From: Andalucia godoyi
Taxonomy: Eukaryota; Discoba; Jakobea; Jakobida; Andaluciidae
NCBI GenBank assembly: GCA_009859145.1
Contig: VRVR01000017.1
Coordinates: 250,607-314,606, forward strand
Direction: 5' to 3'
DNA: 64,000 nucleotides
Positions within the stretch are counted from its first letter, which is position 1, and the number at the start of each line of letters is the position of its first letter. A model generated the notes under the pieces. The model was not told the DNA's origin. It saw nothing but the letters and a program-made list of their open reading frames with translations, and made no database searches. Shown here in pieces: positions 1-9,974 of the stretch. Position numbers and translations under genes: made by a program.

Positions 1-212
1 CGCTGCTTGGTAGGCTGACGAGACTCTTGCGTAGAGCACGACTCGTTTCGCTTTCTCGATCTCGACGGGTTGCCCGGCGGCCGTCTTCCTGATGCCCTCG
101 ATGTCATGACACACGTGTGGTGAGATCCGGTTCTGACGCGCTTCTGATTCGCCCTGAGGCGGCCCACAGTCCCACCGTCGCAGAGGGGGAGGGGGGGAGC
201 CGTCACCGACAT
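1..212 (-). pseudogene. IS607 TnpA-like serine recombinase, N-terminal part, cut by window edge
   Basis: Read on the minus strand toward base 1, the frame ends at the edge with RVVLYARVSSAYQ, which matches the catalytic N-terminus of serine resolvases (Y-A-R-V-S-S-x-x-Q; the serine of ARVS is the nucleophile in the family). Just before it lies DIEGIRKTAAGQPVEIEKAK, where IS607 TnpA links its MerR-like helix-turn-helix to the recombinase domain. Upstream, pieces resembling that helix-turn-helix occur in two frames: LRRWD in the recombinase frame and RVRTGSHH in the neighbouring frame, which opens with an ATG at 212. I infer compensating frameshifts, so a decayed copy. The rest of the gene lies outside the window. 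IS607 TnpA is the usual partner of Fanzor2/TnpB, fragments of which occur elsewhere here. It could instead be another resolvase-type gene. Confidence 0.6.
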
Positions 213-466
213 CGGGATTCCATGGGGCAAGACATAAAAGCAATGCGTCTCATGCAAAAGAAACACAGGTGGTATTTTGTAAGTTCGACAAGAAATGACA
301 ATCAATCGACTTGCCGTTCTGTAGACACTCCCGATGCATGATAATGCTTATTTTCGTCCCGCAATTCCCCTTTGTAAAGCATTTCAATCCCCCCCAAACG
401 ACCCGTCCATTTCCCCCCTTTTGATTGCTTTCTCCAGTGTTGTGTTTTGGTGCAGCATCAGCAGCA

Positions 467-1361
467 ATGTTTGAATCGCCTGCAGATCTTCGCGCATCAT
501 GTCGCACGGGGGAGTACACGAGCCACACTTCTGGTCAATGCCCTGGGTTCAAGCAAGCCAAGTATGTCGCATTCTGAATTTATTGTCAGTCCCCAACAAT
601 GAACCACCCCTTTTCGTACGCCTGCACAGTGTCGAACAGTGCTGATTTACGTCTGTTCCTTCTTTGGCCCTATCAGCATCGTAATCGTATCATCGCAGTA
701 CGCATCGCAGTTTCTGGAATTCTGCAATGCGAATCCGCAAGCTTGTCCCGTTCTTGCGGTTTCGAAGCCTGGAGAAGCTAGCTGTTCACAACTTGCAGAT
801 GCCTCTGACATCCGAACGGATCTTCCATTGTACAGCGTGTATGTGAAAGGAAAGCTCGTGGATACACCGACGGACATATCGGTCTTGTTCAATGACCAGG
901 ACTCTGTTGTTTTCTACCTTGGGTGTTCGTTTTCATTTGAGCGAGCATTGCAGGCAAACGGGATCGAAGTACAGAACATTGTGCAGAAGAAGAACGTCCC
1001 GATGTACAAGACGAATATCCCATGCGTTTCCGTTGGGCCGTTTGCCACCAACCTGGTCGTTTCATACCGACCCATCAGAAAAGACAGAGTTCTGGATGTC
1101 ACTGCCGTGTGCGAAGGCGTGAAGCAGTCGCATGGAGGGCCTGTGCATGTCGGCAATCCAGCTGATATTGGAATTGCAGACTTGGCAAACCCAGATTTCG
1201 GCGATGCGTTGGATGCGTATCCAGGGACTGAAAACGACGAGCACTGCTTCTGGGCCTGTGGCGTCACCGCTACGCAGGCCGTCGTCAATGCAAAGCTGGG
1301 GCTTGTCATTACACATTCTCCTGGATGCATGTTTGTTACTGACGTTCCCGATAGCAAGTGA
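467..1361 (+). CDS. D-glutamate cyclase / DUF1445 hydro-lyase family protein, two exons
   Basis: Spliced model join(467..561, 677..1361), 259 residues. The intron (562-676, 115 nt) has donor GTATGT and acceptor TATCAG, and splicing rebuilds the family sequence GFKQANIVIVSSQYA across the junction. Further family motifs follow: NPQACPVLAV, DIRTDLPLY, GCSFSFERAL, NVPMYKTNIPC, HGGPVHVGNP, FWACGVTATQAV and ITHSPGCMFVTD near the C-terminus. Length equals that of the stand-alone bacterial proteins (about 260), unlike the longer human DGLUCY fusion. The family interconverts D-glutamate and 5-oxo-D-proline; the actual substrate here is inferred. Start: first ATG of exon 1, directly followed by ESPADLR, where the family begins. 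It is divergent from the recombinase fragment at the window edge. Confidence 0.9.
562..676 (+). other. Intron of the D-glutamate cyclase gene
   Basis: GT-AG intron of 115 nt, donor GTATGT, acceptor TATCAG. Splicing joins AA of exon 1 with C of exon 2 to give the Asn of QAN, which is conserved in the family. Confidence 0.88.
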
Positions 1362-1533
1362 TACCAACAGCAATTCACACGCACCCATCCATCTATACAC
1401 TTTTTTGTGCACATCCGTAATTTTTATTTTATCCCGAGCCTCGAGTGAGACACAGAGCGGGGAGCTGACAACACCTCACATCTGTTTCATCAGACTTGTG
1501 ACTACTACCCTCGTTCGTCTTTTGCAGCGCTCC

Positions 1534-2115
1534 TTACTTTGCACCAGGCATTACAATCTTTGGCATCTTCGGCTGCTTCTGTTTCCTTCCGGATGACGCT
1601 GCAGATGAGGACAATAAACCTCTCGCGACCCTGTTCTGTACGGAGCTGGAGTCCTTTTGCTTGTTGAGCGCCCTTGATTTCTGGATCTCATTAAATCTCG
1701 ACGAAAGGGACTTGCTTCCAGACGATGAACCAGACGACGCAGACGCAAGGTCTGTCTTCTTCTTGGTGTCCTTTTTGGTTTGTGCAAGACGACCACGGGC
1801 AGAAAGGAGTCCTGAAACAGGATTCGAAACAACCTTTGCGTTCTTCCCATTGTTGCTGCCATTGGAGTTGTCCAGATTTCGCTTAGTATCGGCTCTGGCT
1901 TGGCGAGAAACACTTACTTGGGCAATGTTTTCTGCTTGGCGCTCTGCATTTCGCACCTTCCTGTCTTTCCCAGACTTCAAAACCATCGGTGCATTACTGT
2001 GCTTGCTGTTGTTGTTCACGGTGTTGGTGGTGCCAGACTGCTTGTGCTGCAAAGAAGAGCGGGTCACAAGTCCATCGGGGCGCTGGATAACACGGCGGCG
2101 TTCACGTGGCGGCAT
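1534..2115 (-). CDS. Basic serine-rich protein of unknown function
   Basis: 193 residues from the ATG at 2115 (MPPRERRRVIQRP). The protein is rich in Arg, Lys, Ser and Asn, contains no membrane segment and looks largely disordered, suggesting a nuclear or RNA-binding role. A short piece, SLSSRFNEIQKSR, weakly recalls the start of CHTOP-like mRNA-export adaptors, but this is too little to name it. The open frame continues upstream of the chosen ATG; that part is hydrophobic and T-rich in DNA, and a CTCACAG acceptor-like site lies just before LFAPDTTTR. A 5' intron with an upstream start exon is therefore possible, but I found no in-phase donor. It is convergent with the cyclase gene; GNL2 lies upstream on the same strand. 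Confidence 0.6.
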   Translation of the reverse strand: MPPRERRRVIQRPDGLVTRSSLQHKQSGTTNTVNNNSKHSNAPMVLKSGKDRKVRNAERQAENIAQVSVSRQARADTKRNLDNSNGSNNGKNAKVVSNPVSGLLSARGRLAQTKKDTKKKTDLASASSGSSSGSKSLSSRFNEIQKSRALNKQKDSSSVQNRVARGLLSSSAASSGRKQKQPKMPKIVMPGAK

Positions 2116-2416
2116 TCTCGTAGTGGTGTCTGGGGCAAAAAGCTGTGAGTATCCAGAAACAACAGACGTTGAATAAAACAGCCTCAAAAGGAAGAAACAG
2201 TAAAACACACTCAAAAAGATCGATCGGATCGAGTTGGACATGAGACAGCAGGAGGAAAGGCGGGTGTCATACAGTACAGCCGTTGATATACTTTTAAATA
2301 AACCAGCTTCTTTTCTTTTTTGTTTTGTAGATTTCAGCACGAGAACTGCACAGCAACAGGAATCAACAACCGAAACAACAGCAACCACGATTTTTTTTTT
2401 TAATTAAAAAATAAAA

Positions 2417-4588
2417 TTACTTCTTGTCGAACTGTCTTCGCTGTGCTGCAGACAATTTGGCTCGCAGGCGAGTGAGGGAAGGATGCTCAATGTGCACCTC
2501 GACAATCTCCGGCTCATTGGCTTTCGACGTGCCTGCTCTGACGGACTTGGCGGAGCGCCGGCCTGTTAGCGTCTCTGGAAGACGACTCTCGATACCCAGG
2601 ATCTCGTCATCTGCATTGTTCTTGTCATCTTCATCAAAGTCTGCATCTTCATCGACGTCATCCTCGTCCTCGTCGTCAACATCGAAAAAATCCTCTCCGT
2701 CCAGCTCCTCATCCAGCTCCTCATCCAGCTCCTCATCCTCGTCCTTAGCACCACCGTCTTCATCTTCTCCATCATCGTCATCCTCCATTTCATCGGCAGT
2801 CCGCTTACGAGTAACTGCAAAAGAGTCGTCTTCGCTATCGTCGCCATTCGCACCCGGCGCATCCTCCTCACCAAAGTCTTCGTCAGAAAAGACTTCATCG
2901 AGCCCAACCTCTTCCGACGACGGAGCACCATCCTTCTTTCCACCAACAACCAGTTCTTCAGGGTTGAAGTCCTCCGGGCGCTCGTCATTCTTTGAATACT
3001 CATTCGTGACCATCAATGTGTCCAGACGCTGGACAAACCCCATGTAGTTCTTCTTCGCGGCCTCGGCTTCCAGTTCTGTCGCACTTGGTGCGGGTGGCGG
3101 GACAAACCATGGCAGACGACCTCGCTGCCAGTCCTGAAGCAGCTTCTTGGCAGACGTGGGGTAGTCAGGCTCTCCACCCTTGAGAAGCTTTCCAGTCGCC
3201 TGGCAGAACAAATCCAAAAACGAGCTCGAATCTGTCCAATGGCCAACTCCATACGTCTTCTGCAGATGCTCGGGCTTGACACGATCAATCACAGCAGGGA
3301 TGTATTCTTCTGGATGGGCCAACTTCTCAATACGCACAACCCCGCGAAGAACGAGATCGGTTTCCGTAAATCCGTCCTCCGTTGTCGGCTCGTACACAAT
3401 CCCAGGGCAATCGATCAAGTATACGTGCTTGAACAACGTAATGTACTGCCAAACCTTCGTTTCACCTGGGATCGGGGCCACCGGACAGACGCGCTTCTCC
3501 CGGAGGGCATTGATAACAGACGATTTTCCGACATTAGGGAATCCGATAAATCCAACCGAGATGGATTGCTTTTCAGGATGAAGCCTCTTGAACTGACGCA
3601 AAATATGAATCAGCGCACCCTTGCCGAAAGGATGCTTCATGGATGCATGGAATGCAATGGTGGGGATGTCTTTTGAAAACTCGCGCACCCAACGGGCTGT
3701 GCACCATGTGGGCACCAAATCGCACTTGTTTAAAAGCAGAATCATATGTTTGTGCGGCTTTTCCTTTCGGATATGCTGCTCCAGATGGTAGCATCGCGTG
3801 CCAACTGGATCTCGAGCATCCAGGACCTGAATGAGAACATCCGAAGCATCCACGACTTTATACAGTTCTCCCCATATGCGCTTGGACTGACCCTTGCTGA
3901 AGATGGCCTCACGTGTAAGATTGCGGACCGTCTCGTCGGTGTTCAGCAATGATGACATCGCCGTCAGCGACATGTTTCCTCCGCTCTCTGCCTGCGTCGA
4001 GCTGGACTGCACCATCAAATCCTCCTTCTGCTGCAGTTCTTCAGTCTTTTCCGCAAGCTGGGAAATATTCGAATACGCGGAGGCCAGCTTGGGCCGCTTG
4101 CGAGACCCGTGCTTCCCGAAAGCAGTGTCAAACGGCTCAACTTGCAAGAAGCCCTTCTTGAGATCCTTCGACGCTTTGATCTGCGAGATGGTCGATCCGT
4201 CAGCAAACAGAATTCCTCGAGGCATCGTCTTTCGGTGAAGCAAGACAGTGTACGGGTCATGTGTTCTGGCATGCGATGACAGTTCGTCTCGAAGAACCTC
4301 TAATTGATTCGAGGAAACAACACGAGTATTTCCGAACCATTTTCGGTTTGGTGCAATTCTTTGCATCTTTCCATTGTCAATCGAGCTTCTTTCTGCAGAA
4401 CTCAAAACAGAACCTTTCACCATTTTCCCTTCATTGTCGTACTTGACGACCCCTTTGTACATCTGAAGACGTCGGACATCCGAACGCGATCGAAGGGTGG
4501 ACCCAGCACTCTTGGAATTCGATCGATTTTCGCTCATCGAATGAGCTCCAATCTTTCGTTTCGTCGCAGAAGTAATCGTAGTAGGCAT
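2417..4588 (-). CDS. GNL2: Nucleolar GTP-binding protein 2 (NOG2/NGP1), 60S biogenesis GTPase
   Basis: 723 residues from ATG 4588. The N-terminal NGP1 domain contains [11 protein letters not shown], as in fungal and animal Nog2. It is followed by a circularly permuted GTPase with G4 NKCD (about residue 286) before G1 GFPNVGKSS (about 349) and G3 DCPG (about 393), the order that defines the YlqF/YawG family. The C-terminal third is very acidic (long Asp/Glu runs) and ends in a basic tail. In yeast Nog2 binds pre-60S particles in the nucleolus and nucleoplasm and gates late assembly. An upstream in-frame extension (to 4648) lacks an ATG and is hydrophobic, so it was excluded. Confidence 0.95.
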   Translation of the reverse strand: MPTTITSATKRKIGAHSMSENRSNSKSAGSTLRSRSDVRRLQMYKGVVKYDNEGKMVKGSVLSSAERSSIDNGKMQRIAPNRKWFGNTRVVSSNQLEVLRDELSSHARTHDPYTVLLHRKTMPRGILFADGSTISQIKASKDLKKGFLQVEPFDTAFGKHGSRKRPKLASAYSNISQLAEKTEELQQKEDLMVQSSSTQAESGGNMSLTAMSSLLNTDETVRNLTREAIFSKGQSKRIWGELYKVVDASDVLIQVLDARDPVGTRCYHLEQHIRKEKPHKHMILLLNKCDLVPTWCTARWVREFSKDIPTIAFHASMKHPFGKGALIHILRQFKRLHPEKQSISVGFIGFPNVGKSSVINALREKRVCPVAPIPGETKVWQYITLFKHVYLIDCPGIVYEPTTEDGFTETDLVLRGVVRIEKLAHPEEYIPAVIDRVKPEHLQKTYGVGHWTDSSSFLDLFCQATGKLLKGGEPDYPTSAKKLLQDWQRGRLPWFVPPPAPSATELEAEAAKKNYMGFVQRLDTLMVTNEYSKNDERPEDFNPEELVVGGKKDGAPSSEEVGLDEVFSDEDFGEEDAPGANGDDSEDDSFAVTRKRTADEMEDDDDGEDEDGGAKDEDEELDEELDEELDGEDFFDVDDEDEDDVDEDADFDEDDKNNADDEILGIESRLPETLTGRRSAKSVRAGTSKANEPEIVEVHIEHPSLTRLRAKLSAAQRRQFDKK

Positions 4589-5140
4589 TCTTCTCTGCGG
4601 TCCCAACAAACCCAAAGCAAACAAACAAACAAACGACGACAACAACAAGATATTATTATGACTTGAACAAAAACAAGAAGAAAAATCCCAATAAACTGAA
4701 ATTGAAAAAGAAAAAGAAAAAGAAAAAGAAGATATATTATATTACAAGAAAGCACAAGAAAAAATTATAATCATACTAATAAAACACATGGACGCGCGGA
4801 TATCGTGATGAGGGAAATGGGCGAAATTTCCACTCAATTGCATCTCTTATGGTTGGACAGGTTTTGCTTTCTTGTGCACTCTCACCCTCTGCCTGCTGCT
4901 TTTTTCTTTTATTCTTTATTATTTTTGTTCGGCTTGATGCTAACGCGTCCCAGCAAAAAAACCGACTTGAGAGTGGGACAAAATACGACAAGATTCATCG
5001 TCAATTCATTGTCATCAAAACATGATAATAAGGATGATGATGATGATGATAATAATAATAATGGTAATAGTAATGATGATAATTGATAATTGCAACAGGA
5101 AATAGGAGAGTACCAAAAAGAAGAGTAATGGATTTGTGAA
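4589..5140. promoter_or_regulatory. Divergent intergenic region between GNL2 and the RING gene
   Basis: 552 bases without a supportable gene. It must hold the promoters and 5' leaders of both flanking genes, which point away from each other. AAAAAG-rich tracts occur at 4709-4735 and a GATn/AATn trinucleotide tract at 5031-5082. No TATA box was identified with confidence. Confidence 0.5.
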
Positions 5141-7075
5141 ATGTCTCGTGCGCCACGGGATTTGCGAAACATAGTTGCGGAGTCGCAGCACCGATCGAAG
5201 ACGGCTGCGTTTGAAGAAGATGACAACATGTTGATTATGACGTTGCAGCAGAAACTGGATGCGCAACGCCGGGAATTGGAAAATCGAACGGATAGCATAT
5301 CTTCCATTCAACGAAACTTTGAGTCTCTTTCGCAGGTTTATTCTGAAGAAAGACAGCGGATCAACATGCTTGAAAATGCACTCAGGCAGCGAGACGAACG
5401 GATCAAAGCACTAGAGTCCGAGCTTTCGCAGTTCCAAAGCGTGAAAGGAGAGCTGCGGCTGTGCCGCGAGCAGCTCATCAGTGCAAAAAACTCACTTGCT
5501 GTCAGGGAAGAAGAGACGGAGAATTGCACGAAAAATATGGCATCGATGCGGACCCAGATTTCGTGCTTGCAGGAATTGGTGTCCAACCACGAAGAGGACA
5601 GTCGAAAGACCAGCACTGCGTTGGTGAATGCGAAGAAGGATCTCGACAGCGCCCAAAGTGAGATTTCTAGGCTAAAGGCGTTCTTGGCACACGTAGAAAG
5701 CGAACGGCAACGAATGGAGGCTTCTGGAATGGAGGGCATCGATCTTTGGAAAAAACGATGCGAACGTTTAGAACGACAGCTGCAGGAGGAACTATTTGCA
5801 TTGCAGGATCGGATGACAAAGGAAGGCAACCAAAGGTTGGCAGACCTAAAGTTGGCATTTGAGAGAGAGAAATCGGATTTGACAAGGAAGCTGAGCCGCG
5901 GCGAGAAGGATGCGGCGGATGTCGTTGCGCAACTGAGTCATCGGCATGACGAGGCAATCCGAGGACTTTCGTCACAGCATGAAGAGTCTGTACGGAAACT
6001 CCGAGAGCAGCATGAAGAGGCATTTCGGGCTGCAATGCAAGCGCACGAAGCAGAGCTGGTGAGGCGAGACGATCTCATTCACAAGATGGAGCAGCAGTCG
6101 AGCGGCTTCTTGGAGCAACTTCGGCTGTACTCGAGCCAATCTCTTGAATGGTCAAAGGCAAAATCTGTCCTGGTCCAAGAACGAGATGCGCTCATGCAGC
6201 AAGTGGCGAAGCTGACGGCGGACTTCCACAGCTCGCAATCGGATTCTCAGCGCGCGCTCTGTGAAAAATTGGAGCTGGAGAGAAGGCGCATGGCCCAAGA
6301 GCATGCAGATCTGATGGAGAAGCAGGACCAGACCGAGCAGTCTCGGTTTGACGCTTTGCGACGCCAAATGGAAGCAGACGCTGCTTTGCAGAAAGAACGA
6401 GAGCTTGCAGAGCTGCGGGCTCGATTGGAGCGAGAATGGAAGCAACACCAGGAGGCTACTGTCAGCAGCGTGCTCACTGCAGAGCAGCAGAAGTGGAAGT
6501 CTATGCTCGAGAATTTGGACCAAAACAAGAAGAGTGTTGAGTTGGAAAAGGAACGGTGGATGAAGGCACACGAGAGCCTTGGACGCGCAACCAATGATCT
6601 TGAATCGGAATTTGCAAACTTCAAGCGGCAATCGCAGCAGCAGATCCAAGAAATTCGATTTTTGCACTCCAAAACAGAAGAGCAGCTGAAGCGATGCCTG
6701 GCCGAAAGAGATGAGCTCGTCGAAAAGATGAAGCACATCCTCAGTCGAAATCAGGTCGAGTCGGTAGCTGTGGAACTGAAGCGAACCGTGGCGAAGCTGC
6801 AAGCGGCCGAGGATTCGTCGGTGTCTATCTTTACATGCATGGACTGCATGGACACCATGCACGATGCCATTGTGTATGCTCCGTGCGGTCACTCATTTTG
6901 TGGCAAGTGTGCTGGCCGCAAGTCCACCTGCCAAGAATGCGATGTTCGGATTCTCTCCTCTGCCAACAACCAATCGTTGGACGCTATTCTCGGAAAGCAT
7001 GAATTCCGCCAGCAGTCCATCCAAGGCCTGGCGGCGCTGTCTGACAAGCTTCTCAAGGAAGTCCAGTCTTCGTAA
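5141..7075 (+). CDS. Coiled-coil protein with C-terminal RING finger (probable E3 ubiquitin ligase)
   Basis: 644 residues. Residues about 25-555 are almost uninterrupted Glu/Gln/Lys/Arg-rich heptad sequence, a long parallel coiled coil. A C3HC4-type RING sits at about 565-605: CMDCMD, then APCGHSFCGKCAG, then CQECD. A short conserved-looking helix follows (ALSDKLLKEVQSS). RING proteins of this build are usually ubiquitin ligases that dimerise through the coil, but no family-specific motif lets me name an ortholog. ATG at 5141 is the first in frame. It is divergent from GNL2 and convergent with CIAO2B. Confidence 0.75.
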   Translation: MSRAPRDLRNIVAESQHRSKTAAFEEDDNMLIMTLQQKLDAQRRELENRTDSISSIQRNFESLSQVYSEERQRINMLENALRQRDERIKALESELSQFQSVKGELRLCREQLISAKNSLAVREEETENCTKNMASMRTQISCLQELVSNHEEDSRKTSTALVNAKKDLDSAQSEISRLKAFLAHVESERQRMEASGMEGIDLWKKRCERLERQLQEELFALQDRMTKEGNQRLADLKLAFEREKSDLTRKLSRGEKDAADVVAQLSHRHDEAIRGLSSQHEESVRKLREQHEEAFRAAMQAHEAELVRRDDLIHKMEQQSSGFLEQLRLYSSQSLEWSKAKSVLVQERDALMQQVAKLTADFHSSQSDSQRALCEKLELERRRMAQEHADLMEKQDQTEQSRFDALRRQMEADAALQKERELAELRARLEREWKQHQEATVSSVLTAEQQKWKSMLENLDQNKKSVELEKERWMKAHESLGRATNDLESEFANFKRQSQQQIQEIRFLHSKTEEQLKRCLAERDELVEKMKHILSRNQVESVAVELKRTVAKLQAAEDSSVSIFTCMDCMDTMHDAIVYAPCGHSFCGKCAGRKSTCQECDVRILSSANNQSLDAILGKHEFRQQSIQGLAALSDKLLKEVQSS

Positions 7076-7371
7076 GAACCCGAATTGCAATTCGCAGGAT
7101 CGTCGTTTCATTTAATTTATTTCTTCGAGGTGGGGGGTTATGTGTTTGTGTGTATGTAGCTGGTTTCGCTGATGGATCTGCAAGTTTTACCGCACCCTTC
7201 CGTGTACAGTCTCTCGCATTACAAGAAGAGATGTTTATCCAATTTTGTCGGGAAGGGGAAGGAAGGAAAGAAGCGAGGAAGGTGCAACGCGAATCATAAG
7301 GAACAATAGCATAAAAAACACAATCTGTACAGAAAATGTAGATAAATTAAAATTCACCGAACGACTGCGGA

Positions 7372-7984
7372 TCATTCGCGAACCGAGGCCGCAAGGCACT
7401 TGTCGACAACGTCAATCAAATGCTTATTCTCCAACGCCGCTGCAACTCGTTCCTTATCATTCAGCTGCTTATTCACTTCCGCTTCTTGTGCGTGAGAGCC
7501 CGGCGAAACCCTCACTCTGAGCTTGAATCTCGATGGCAGCGATCGCAGCAGTTTGACACGAATGCACAGACCAATCAGCGTGCTCATCGAACAGTGCGGA
7601 ATAGTCGGAGTGAACTGCACATCAATGATCGAGGCCTTATTATCCACGTACAGTAGTGTGTGCTGCACAACTTTCAGCTCTTCGAGAGTGTGCGGATGCT
7701 CCGGGTCATGGATTCCTCGAATATGCTCAAACACTTCAAATGCATCAATCTCATCCTGGACTCCATCGTCCCATTCCTCGGCACTCCCTTCCGGCCGAAG
7801 AACAGACAATGTCTGGTAGATTACAGGATTGGGATTAATAAGCTCCGTCATTTCTGATTCCGCCAAAAAAAGAAGACCAACAAGCGAAATAATAATAATT
7901 ATTATCATTACAATAATTATAAATACAATAAAAACAGTGCATGTGTCCATCAAGATACATGTGCTTACCTGCTTCCTGACTCAT
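7372..7984 (-). CDS. CIAO2B: MIP18 family Fe-S assembly factor CIAO2B, two exons
   Basis: Spliced model on the minus strand: exon 1 7969-7984 (only 16 nt, MSQEA plus one base), intron 7854-7968 (115 nt, donor GTAAGC, acceptor CAG), exon 2 7372-7853; 165 residues. The join is in frame and gives [16 protein letters not shown]. Family motifs are clear: [33 protein letters not shown] and [23 protein letters not shown]2B is part of the cytosolic Fe-S targeting complex with CIAO1 and MMS19, delivering clusters to nuclear and cytosolic proteins. Without the intron one would start at the internal ATG 7851 (159 residues); the in-phase splice and good donor make the longer form more likely. Confidence 0.9.
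7854..7968 (-). other. Intron of CIAO2B
   Basis: 115-nt GT-AG intron 16 coding bases after the start codon. It is AT-rich with an ATT/AAT trinucleotide run near 7890-7925. The donor on the coding strand is AGCAG then GTAAGC; the acceptor is AATCAG. Confidence 0.75.
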
Positions 7985-8352
7985 TGGATAGGCGCTGATG
8001 CTGGCCTTTTATGCGAAATAGTCTGTGTGAGGCGCAGCATGCGAGAGTAGTACTTGAGTCGTTCTCGCAAAGGCGTCACGACCCTTTATTTTATTTATTA
8101 ATTTTTTGTGTTTTGGCTAGGGTTCGCTTCGCCAAACTTCACGTTGAAATGGATTCCTGGCACCAAGGAGAAGCACCAGATCGAGAGAAGCCAAGGGAGT
8201 CGAAAGCAGTCTTTTTGCCTATTCATTTAACTCTTTTGAAGTTTTTAATTTTAATTTTTTAATTTAAATATTTGCATTCGTGAAAACTGTTTTGAAGAGC
8301 CCGAAGTGTTCAGGAAGAGACGGGGGGCAGAAGAAGAGGTTTCTGATTGAGA
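7985..8352. promoter_or_regulatory. Divergent promoter region CIAO2B / eIF2-beta
   Basis: 368 bases without a gene between two divergent starts. It contains CTAGGGTT at 8117-8124, in sense orientation for eIF2-beta and about 230 nt before its ATG. The same octamer (as AACCCTAG on the plus strand) is found upstream of RPS29. An AT-rich stretch lies at 8240-8275. Confidence 0.45.
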
Positions 8353-9279
8353 ATGAGCGACGATCCAAAGGCCAATCCCGAAGAGATTGCCTCTCTTGCA
8401 GTGTTTGATGCAACGAAGAAGAAGAAGAAGAAGAAGGTGTCTGAAGAAGAGTCTGCGGCGTCCAGCACAGCTGCATCGGGTGAAGCGAGTGAGAAGAGCG
8501 AGAAGAGCGAGAAGAGCGAGAAGAGCGAGAAGAGCGAAAAAAAGGCAAAGAAGGACAAGGCTGAAAAGGAGGTGTCGGTAGATGAAGCGGCAGAAGGAGT
8601 CGCGGCCATGTCGTTTGAAGGCAAGAAAAAGAAGAAGTCGTCGTCGTCGTCGTCGTCGTCAAAGACTAAAGATGCATCGTCCTCGGAAGATCCGTCGCAG
8701 TCTGGTTCTGTTGGAGGCGGTGCTGGAGATGTCTCACAGCCCGGATCGGTGTTGGAGGAAAATGTGGATCTGGCAACTCTGGAGCCGTATACAGAGTCTG
8801 AGCGGGATTATCTGTACGACGAATTGCTGAACCGCGTTTTTGAGCAACTGACTTCAAAGAACCCTGAGTTGGGAGGCAAGAAACGCAAGCAAAAGATCTC
8901 CACGCTTCAGGTGGTGCCGGAAGGTACCAAAAAGACGGTGTTTGTCAACTTTGTGGATGTGGCGAAGTCGCTGAACCGATCACCAGATCATGTGCAGCAG
9001 TTCATCACCACCGAACTTGGATGCACAGCGTCGACAGATGCACAGGGCAGACTGATCCTCAAGATCAAGATTCAACAAAAGGGTATCGAGTCAATCATGA
9101 GAAATTATGTCACGGAATACGTAATGTGCTCCATGTGTCGGTCTCTTGATACGGAGCTCTCCAGGGATCCGGTTACGCGTTTGTTCTTCCTCAAATGCGC
9201 GTCATGCAACGCTGCTCGGTCTGTTGCCCCCATCAAGCAGGGTTTCGTCGCACAGGTCACAAAGCGCAAGAAGGAGTAG
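8353..9279 (+). CDS. EIF2S2: Translation initiation factor eIF2 subunit beta
   Basis: 308 residues from ATG 8353 (MSDDPKANPEE). The N-terminal half carries Lys-rich blocks (runs of 5-8 Lys), like the K-boxes that bind eIF5 and eIF2B-epsilon, separated by a KSE tandem repeat and a poly-Ser run. The C-terminal domain (about 130-308) matches eIF2-beta/eIF5: helix-turn-helix region with VNFVDVAKSLNRSPDHV and FITTELGC, then a C4 zinc ribbon CSMC (259-262) and CASC (282-285), ending VTKRKKE. The protein is part of the eIF2-GTP-Met-tRNAi ternary complex. Confidence 0.96.
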   Translation: MSDDPKANPEEIASLAVFDATKKKKKKKVSEEESAASSTAASGEASEKSEKSEKSEKSEKSEKKAKKDKAEKEVSVDEAAEGVAAMSFEGKKKKKSSSSSSSSKTKDASSSEDPSQSGSVGGGAGDVSQPGSVLEENVDLATLEPYTESERDYLYDELLNRVFEQLTSKNPELGGKKRKQKISTLQVVPEGTKKTVFVNFVDVAKSLNRSPDHVQQFITTELGCTASTDAQGRLILKIKIQQKGIESIMRNYVTEYVMCSMCRSLDTELSRDPVTRLFFLKCASCNAARSVAPIKQGFVAQVTKRKKE

Positions 9280-9364
9280 CAGAGTCAAAAGAATGTCCCA
9301 AACTTGGAGGAAAGAGGAAGCGGGACGGAAGGAGGAACAACAGGAGGAATGGGGAACGAAGGAG

Positions 9365-9434
9365 AAACACACACGCATATACACATACGCACACACACAC
9401 ACACATACACACACACACGTACACGTACACACGG
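9365..9434. repeat. (CA)n microsatellite in eIF2-beta 3' flank
   Basis: Imperfect CA/TACA dinucleotide repeat about 85 nt after the eIF2-beta stop codon, in the spacer before the 3' end of the sulfiredoxin gene. Confidence 0.9.
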
Positions 9435-9638
9435 AAGTGCATGGACAAAGGATGCCTTCTTCCGGAGTACGCAATTGCTAAGACTCTCCGTGTGTTTCAT
9501 CTCTCCATATGCCTGTTTTCTTTGTTTTGTTTTGTTTTTTTTCTCATGTACGCTGTGTGCGTTGTTTTTATTTGTTATGAGGATATACATAAAACCACTA
9601 TATTCAATATTTCCTACTGTTTTCATTGCGAGTGTTTT

Positions 9639-9974
9639 TCACAAGCTGTACGCATCTGCGCCGAGATAATACATGAGCTGAAGTCGCGATGCCCCAACGA
9701 CCTTGACCTTGACTCGATCAAGCTGGAGCTCCTGGATTGCAGCCCATCGATGGCACCCTCCGAACATGAAATACTTGAAGCCTTCGGCAGTAGAAACCTC
9801 AAGGACATCAATGGGCACTTGCTGGCCAACATCCAGTATCGAGTCCCGAATGGCGCACACCTTGTCACCGTCCAGAACGGAAGGAATTGGTCGGCGAATG
9901 AGCGAGACTGGCATGTCGATGACCTGCCCTGCAAGTCCGACTCTTCCAAACTCTATCTCGGGAACCGTCGTCAT
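9639..9974 (-). CDS. SRXN1: Sulfiredoxin
   Basis: 111 residues from ATG 9974 (MTTVPEIEFG). The ParB/sulfiredoxin fold is recognisable: DMPVSLIRRPIPSVLDGDKV, then VPIDVLEV, the catalytic signature FGGCHRWAAIQEL with the active-site Cys, and YYLGADA near the end. Sulfiredoxin uses ATP to reduce over-oxidised 2-Cys peroxiredoxins (Cys-SO2H). Length matches the compact family core; no targeting peptide is visible, so it is probably cytosolic. The reading frame stays open upstream but crosses a (TTC)n/(TTA)n repeat and is not conserved. It is divergent from CACTIN. Confidence 0.93.
   Translation of the reverse strand: MTTVPEIEFGRVGLAGQVIDMPVSLIRRPIPSVLDGDKVCAIRDSILDVGQQVPIDVLEVSTAEGFKYFMFGGCHRWAAIQELQLDRVKVKVVGASRLQLMYYLGADAYSL

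Noticed and set aside
117-341. Plus-strand frame opposite the recombinase fragment
   Set aside because: No conserved motif; the minus strand of the same bases carries the resolvase signature.
914-1414. Long minus-strand frames across the cyclase gene
   Set aside because: Shadows of the plus-strand gene; Cys/Ser-rich translations without conservation.
2161-2388. Upstream extension of the basic protein gene to 2388
   Set aside because: The added part is hydrophobic, T-rich and lacks an ATG at its start; tested donors do not join in phase.
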